Of a stretch of DNA of 64,000 nt, positions 61,001-64,000 are shown in pieces. The stretch is taken from the NCBI RefSeq assembly GCF_021277265.1, contig NZ_JAJSOH010000002.1, positions 670,818 through 734,817 on the forward strand, read 5' to 3'. The notes beneath the pieces were generated by a model that saw only the letters and a list, made by a program, of their open reading frames with translations, searched no databases and was not told the origin of the DNA. The first letter of the stretch is position 1. Each line of letters opens with the position of its first letter. Source of the stretch: Kineosporia rhizophila. GTDB lineage: Bacteria; Actinomycetota; Actinomycetes; Actinomycetales; Kineosporiaceae. Both the position numbers and the translations under genes were made by a program.

Positions 61001-64000
61001 ATGGTCGAGTCGTTGTTCACGGTAAAGGAGGCCGGTGTGCCGTCGAACGTCACGGTCGAGGCGCCGGTCAGATCCGAGCCTGAGATGGTCACCGTCGTAC
61101 CGCCCGCCAAGGGTCCGGCGGCTGGCGAAACTGTACTGACTGTAGGCGCGTTCGTGTACGTGAAACTGGCCGGGCTCGAGGAGCCGTACTGCGTAGCGAC
61201 CACCACGTCAACGGCTCCCGCGGTGCCTCTGGCGGGCGAGACAGCTTCCAGGCGAGTCGGGCTCACGTACGTCACCGAGGTCGCCGGGGTCCCGCCGAAG
61301 GTAACCGTGGCCGCTGACGTGAAGTCCGTGCCGGTGATGACTACGGTCGTGCCGCCACCAAGGGGCCCAGCGGTGGCGGAAAGGTTGGTTACGGCAGGCG
61401 GATCGACGTAGGTATAGGCCTCAGGTCCGGACGTTCCGCCTGGGGTGATGACCGTGACGCCGACCGCACCCGTGCCTGCCGGCGCGAAGACCTTGACCTC
61501 GGTATCGCTGCTGACCGTCAGTCCGGCGGCGAGGGTCGCGCCGAAACGCACTTCCGTAGCCCCGGTGAAGCCCGAACCCGTGATCTTGACCAGCGTTCCC
61601 CCGGTCACCGGACCAGTGGTGGGCGAAACGGCGGCAATGCTGGGGACGGCCGCGTAGCGGAAGCTACCGGTGTCCGAGCCGCCTACGGTGGTCACCCGCA
61701 CCACGGCATTGCCCGCCGAGCCGGGTGGAGTTACGGCGGTGATGGTCGAGTCGTTGTTCACGGTGAACGAGGCCGGCGTGCCGTCGAACGTCACGGTCGA
61801 GGCGCCGGTCAGATCCGAGCCCGAGATGGTCACCGTCGTACCGCCCGCCAACGGCCCGGCCGCTGGCGAGATCGAACTGACGGTGGGTGCGTTCGTGTAG
61901 GTGAAGCTGACCGGGCTGGAGGAGCCGTACTGGGTAGAGACGACGACATTGACGGCACCGGCCGAGCCCCGGGTCGGCGAAGTGACCTCCAGGCGGGTCG
62001 GGTTCACATAAGTCACCGTGGCGGCCGGGGCTCCGCCGAAAGTGACCGTGGCGGCCGGCGTGAAGTCGGTGCCGGTGATGACTACGGTCGTGCCGCCACC
62101 AAGGGGCCCAGCGGTGACGGAAAGGTTGGTCACGGCAGGCGGGTCGACGTAGGTATAGGCCTCAGGTCCGGACGTTCCGCCTGGGGTGATGACCGTGATG
62201 CCGACTGTCCCCGTGCCTGCCGGGGCGAACACCTTGACCTCGGTGTCACTGCTGACCGTGAGCCCGGTGCCCGGGGTAGCCCCGAATCGGACCTCCGTAG
62301 CCCCCGTGAACCCGGAACCAGTGATCGTCAACAGGTTGGCTCCCGCTACCGGGCCAGTGGTGGGCGAAAGGGCCGTGATGCTGGGGGCGGCCGCGTAGCG
62401 GAAACTTCCCGTGTCCGAGCCGCCTACGGTGGTCACCCGCACTAAGGCATTGCCCGCAGAGCCGGGCGGGGTGACGGCGGTGATGGTCGTGTCGTTGTTC
62501 ACGGTGAACGAGGCCGGCGTGCCGTCGAACGTCACGGCCGAGGCGCCGGTCAGGTTCGCCCCGGAAATCGTCACGTTCGTGCCACCAGCCAGAGGCCCCG
62601 CTCCGGGCGAGACCGAGCTGATGGCAGGGGCATTCGTGTAGGTGAAGCTGACCGGGCTGGAGACGCCGTACTGGGTGGTGACCACCACGTCGACTGCTGC
62701 CGCCGTGGCCTTGGCCGGCGACTGGGCGATGAGTTGGATCGGGCTGACGTACTGGACCGAGGTCGCCGCGATCCCGTCGAAGGTGACCGTGGATGCCGGG
62801 GTGAAATCGGTGCCGGAGATCGTCACCGGGGTACCGCCGCCCAGTGGGCCGGCGTCGGGCGACAGTTGCGTAATAGCCGGAGGTTCGACGTAGCGGAACT
62901 GAAGTGGATTGGACGATCCGCCTGGTGTGGTCACCACGACGTTGACCGCGCCAGCGGCGCGGGGTGGCGCGGTCAGCGTGATTGTCCCGTCGTTCACCAC
63001 TGAGAAGGGCACCGGCGTCCCGCCGATCGTCACTGCGCTCGCTCCGATGAATCCGCTACCTGTCAGCGAGACCGAGGTGCTGCTGGCAACGGGCCCCGAG
63101 TCGGGCGTCATCTGGTTGACCGTGGGCACCGGGGCATAACGGTAGTTCGCCGGAGTGGTGGTTCCGCCGGGTGTGACCACGGTGACGCCCACCGTGCCGG
63201 TGCCTGCCGGGGCGAAGGCCCTGACCTCTGTGTCACTGCTGACCGTGAGGCCAGTGGCAAGAACCGCACCGAAGCGGACCTCCGTCGCTCCGGTGAAGCC
63301 GCTGCCGGTGATCGTGACCAGCGTTCCACCCACTACCGGACCGGCGTTAGGCGAAACCGCACTGATGCTAGGGATCGCGGCGTAACGGAAGCTTCCCGTG
63401 TCCGAGCCGCCCACCGTCGTTACCCGCACGACGGCAGTGCCCACTGAACCGGGCGGGGTGACGGCCGTGATGGTCGAGTCATTGTTCACGGTGAACAAGG
63501 CCGACGTTCCATCGAACGTTACGGCCGAGGCACCAGTCAGGTCTGAGCCCGAAATCGTGACCGTCGTACCCCCGGCCAGCGGACCGGCCGCCGGCGAGAC
63601 CGTGGCGATGGTGGGCGCATTCGTATAGGTGAAGCTGGACGCGCCGGAGACCCCGTACTGCGTGGAGACGACGACGTTGACGGCACCCGCAGACCCTCGG
63701 GGCGGTGCGACGACCTCTAGGCGGGTGGGGCTGACGTACGTCACCGAGCTCGCCGGGGATCCGCCGAACGTGACCGTGGAGGCCGGGGTGAAGTCTGTGC
63801 CGGTGATAACGACGGCTGTGCCGGCCAGGGGCCCAGCACTGGGTGAGAGGTTCGTGATGGCGGGCGGATCCACGTAGGTGTAAGTCGCCGGGGCTGAGGT
63901 TCCACCGGGGGTGATGACTGTGACGCCGACGGTGCCCGTACCGGCGGGGGCGAAGACCTTGATCTCGGTGTTGCTGCTGACCGTCAGCCCGGTGGCAAGG
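55042..64000 (-). CDS. Giant IPT/TIG-repeat surface protein (5' end outside the window)
   Basis: At least 2985 residues; the frame is open to the window edge, so the GTG at 63873 is not the start. The visible part has 32 whole and one partial IPT/TIG (immunoglobulin-like) domains of about 82 residues, each of the form P.I..LSP..GP..GGT.VTITG.GF.GAT.V.FG. A cadherin/VCBS-like domain (LDNATISLRV...FTMQVTDVLGQQASQAVRITI) follows, then a 120-residue Gly/Asn spacer, one membrane helix (LFFALPALGLLLLLLLFLLL) and a basic tail RRRRRKEEEEQQ. There is no LPxTG motif, so it is held by the membrane helix. It is probably an adhesin or wall-spanning protein; function is unproven. Confidence 0.9.
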   Translation of the reverse strand, partial: LATGLTVSSNTEIKVFAPAGTGTVGVTVITPGGTSAPATYTYVDPPAITNLSPSAGPLAGTAVVITGTDFTPASTVTFGGSPASSVTYVSPTRLEVVAPPRGSAGAVNVVVSTQYGVSGASSFTYTNAPTIATVSPAAGPLAGGTTVTISGSDLTGASAVTFDGTSALFTVNNDSTITAVTPPGSVGTAVVRVTTVGGSDTGSFRYAAIPSISAVSPNAGPVVGGTLVTITGSGFTGATEVRFGAVLATGLTVSSDTEVRAFAPAGTGTVGVTVVTPGGTTTPANYRYAPVPTVNQMTPDSGPVASSTSVSLTGSGFIGASAVTIGGTPVPFSVVNDGTITLTAPPRAAGAVNVVVTTPGGSSNPLQFRYVEPPAITQLSPDAGPLGGGTPVTISGTDFTPASTVTFDGIAATSVQYVSPIQLIAQSPAKATAAAVDVVVTTQYGVSSPVSFTYTNAPAISSVSPGAGPLAGGTNVTISGANLTGASAVTFDGTPASFTVNNDTTITAVTPPGSAGNALVRVTTVGGSDTGSFRYAAAPSITALSPTTGPVAGANLLTITGSGFTGATEVRFGATPGTGLTVSSDTEVKVFAPAGTGTVGITVITPGGTSGPEAYTYVDPPAVTNLSVTAGPLGGGTTVVITGTDFTPAATVTFGGAPAATVTYVNPTRLEVTSPTRGSAGAVNVVVSTQYGSSSPVSFTYTNAPTVSSISPAAGPLAGGTTVTISGSDLTGASTVTFDGTPASFTVNNDSTITAVTPPGSAGNAVVRVTTVGGSDTGSFRYAAVPSIAAVSPTTGPVTGGTLVKITGSGFTGATEVRFGATLAAGLTVSSDTEVKVFAPAGTGAVGVTVITPGGTSGPEAYTYVDPPAVTNLSATAGPLGGGTTVVITGTDFTSAATVTFGGTPATSVTYVSPTRLEAVSPARGTAGAVDVVVATQYGSSSPASFTYTNAPTVSTVSPAAGPLAGGTTVTISGSDLTGASTVTFDGTPASFTVNNDSTITAVTPPGSAGNAVVRVTTVGGSDTGNFRYAASPNITAVSPIAGPEAGGTLITITGSGFTGATEVRFGATLATGLTVSSDSEVRVFAPAGTGTVGVTVVTPGGTSTPSNYRYAPVPTVGQLTPNSGPVTGGTLVTLVGTGLSGATSVTVGGAPAAFTVVDGSTITFTTPPAGAGSRDVVVTTPGGASTAFQFSFVNAPTLSSLSPSEGPLTGSTTVTLTGTDFTPGSTVTFGGTSATSVQYVSPTELSAESPAHSPAETVQVVVTTPYGTSNSADFTYRSVAAITSITPRAGPEAGGTTVVITGSGFAGATAVRFGSVGATFTVSSNTSITATAPPGTGTVGITVTTPGGTSAAEQYVYAPVPTVGSAGPSTGPLGGGTLVTLTGTGLSGTTDVTIGGVSVPFTVVNGSTITFTTPPGSAGSTNVVVTTPGGASTAVQFRYVEPPTVTSVSPPAGPAAGGTIVTIAGTHLTDITAVTFDGNPAAAFTVDDDNTITATTPPGSAGTAVVRVAGAGGTDTGSFRYAGVPAVTQVQPDAGPEAGGTSVTITGTGFTSASNVRFGSATATYSVLSDTEITAVAPPGSGTVSITVTTPGGTTAPEPYRYARIPTLGTVSPAAGPLGGGTLVTLTGTDFTGTSSVTIDGVSIPFTVVDGSTITFTTPPSSAGSKNVEVTTPGGTSSAVQFVYAPLPAVTGLSPAEGPTGGNTLVTITGNGFTGTTAVTFGGSPATSFVMNSATEILARTPARSAGTVDVLVTTPGGTSIPADQFTYRDAPQVSSISPTSGPVNGGTLITVSGSGFTGADVTFGGVAVPFTVVDDSTITFTTPAGTAGSKSIVITTPGGTVTETFTYVDAPTVTDLDPSAGPLGGGNSVTITGTGFTLASTVSFGPEPVTTLQWISPTVLIAQAPAASSPATVDVVVTTAYGNSGTSGTANDYTYTDAPFVTSIQPAEGPVAGGNTVTVQGTGFTGATAVDFGATPATSFTVNSDTEIVATVPAHTAGTVDVRVAGSGGASPGSVGSQYTYLDVPVVSSLTPGAGPTTGGTSVAITGTGFSPGATVTFGGANATAVQWVSTSQLVVTSPARPIGIEDVVVTTAGGSSAAGVTFEYVARPVVDGIQPDSGPVAGGTVVTVTGSGFTGASQVFFGADPALSFTVDSSTRITAVSPGAGAPATVDLTVVTSGGTSATASADEFTYRARPQITTIAPTSGPIGGGTPVTVSGSGFTGVDRVSGGGASVPFSVVDDNTITFTTPAGTLGTETVGISGPGGADSVGFEYRDLPAITSVSPSVGPLAGGGTVTIKGSGFSGATALRFGLTASPSWTVNDDATITAQVPAGLLAGPIGVVVTGPGGDSVAVPYTYLLRPVIFSLAPTSGPVSGGTSVVIRGTGLAGATQVRFGSAAADSFTVQNDQTIVAITAGHAAGPADLVVTTPGGDSAPGRFTFVPVPLVAQLSPDAGPTSGGTVLTITGSGLDDGVVTVDGEGVTPESVSSNQIVIRTPAHPAGPVTVAVTTAGGTVSGQFTYVAPRAAPVLSQVDPASGPVAGGNRVTLTGVGFSGASAVRFGAAEASFTVENDTTITATVPAGTEGAVRVSVITPDGTSTDAVDYVYVAPAVVPTVTGLSPSVGPVAGNTQVTITGSGFDSQTTVTFDGIPGAEVVLGDAEPSLLSPARLSGGIRAAASTTLTVRTPARAEGPAEVVVSNSAGSASAAEPFTFVPVLDNATISLRVAVNTATAVAPQGSLYAGLRVTACTTPNSGTSVVGANAAFCRYTAPAQTGVDGFTMQVTDVLGQQASQAVRITITDTGQGGEGTGGGGGNNNGGGGTGSGGGGGNDNGSEGGGSGGAGGNDNGEGTGNGGDGGNNGNGNGSNGPGGNNGNGNGNNGGKGDGGKGGSGAGEGTGGSGGNNEIDPTATPKATPSSSMSPTTPAVGRNDQDASNVHYLFFALPALGLLLLLLLFLLLARRRRRKEEEEQQTGTTPEDPGRRG
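60670..64000 (-). repeat. 741-bp higher-order tandem repeats within the TIG gene
   Basis: Blocks of three TIG domains (247 codons, 741 bp) repeat with high similarity; matching points lie at 60929, 61670 and 62411. The next match, at 63398, is 987 bp on, i.e. one block plus one extra domain (246 bp). Domains introduced by DPPA, NAPT and A(V/A/S)P(S/N)I alternate in fixed order. This points to recent duplication or gene conversion and makes the region prone to length change and assembly error. Confidence 0.85.

Noticed and set aside
60670..64000. Regularly spaced repeats that could suggest a CRISPR array or satellite
   Set aside because: Repeats are in frame, 246-741 bp long and encode TIG domains.

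Overview
The window is a 64 kb piece of a high-GC actinobacterial chromosome with no mobile elements, CRISPR arrays or rRNA. The lineage clues are a conservon (kinase-like protein, roadblock protein, DUF742 protein, GTPase and P450s), a GAF-ANTAR regulator, an NnaR-type nitrate regulator, many GTG starts, ATGA/GTGA stop-start overlaps and one chemoreceptor. A motile soil or plant-associated actinomycete such as a member of the Kineosporiaceae would fit, but that placement is inference.

Layout. 1-2675: end of a phenylacetate catabolism operon (paaZ, cut by the window edge, and paaG). 2795-2914: hairpin and tRNA-Ala(CGC). 3121-4200: CapA-like lipoprotein. 4218-5924: NADP/F420-type reductase and luciferase-like monooxygenase. 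6044-7913: small DivIVA-like protein, degenerate GGDEF protein and GAF-ANTAR regulator. 7952-12117: UvrA-like ABC protein, beta-helix acyltransferase, aminoglycoside-phosphotransferase-like kinase. 12348-18449: polysaccharide region with a small secreted or anchored protein, a DUF305 lipoprotein, an AA10 lytic polysaccharide monooxygenase, a PL11 rhamnogalacturonan lyase, and a one-polypeptide transmembrane ECF sigma factor carrying two extracellular DUF1566 domains. 18606-24149: conservon with a CYP154-like and a CYP157-like P450. 24326-26395: S4 protein and chemoreceptor. 26635-34304: L-arabinose operon (araD, araA, sugar-binding lipoprotein, ATPase, permease) and a LacI regulator, with two matching operators upstream. 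34870-38859: small membrane protein, guanidine-III riboswitch with sugE/gdx, ribokinase, and a divergent MFS/LysR pair. 39092-43434: two CNNM/CorC proteins, then a low-molecular-weight phosphatase with a fructosamine-kinase homologue, and a DUF218 protein. 43431-51294: nitrate assimilation operon narK-nnaR-nasA-nirB-nirD. 51456-55073: class A beta-lactamase, BBE-type flavin oxidase and alditol oxidase. 55042-64000: a giant IPT/TIG-repeat surface protein whose 5' end lies outside the window.

How it fits together. Pectin-type polymer attack (PL11 lyase, LPMO), arabinose uptake and isomerisation, alditol oxidation and a very large membrane-anchored cell-surface protein suggest a saprophyte living on plant material. 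The most unusual item is the sigma factor at 16473-18449, placed 9 bases behind the pectin lyase. It appears to combine promoter recognition, a zinc-finger anti-sigma-like segment, one membrane span and a predicted carbohydrate-binding exterior in one chain. Next in interest are the guanidine-III riboswitch ahead of sugE, a 17-bp perfect inverted repeat around a phosphatase start codon, paired LacI-type operators, and 741-bp higher-order repeats in the giant TIG gene.
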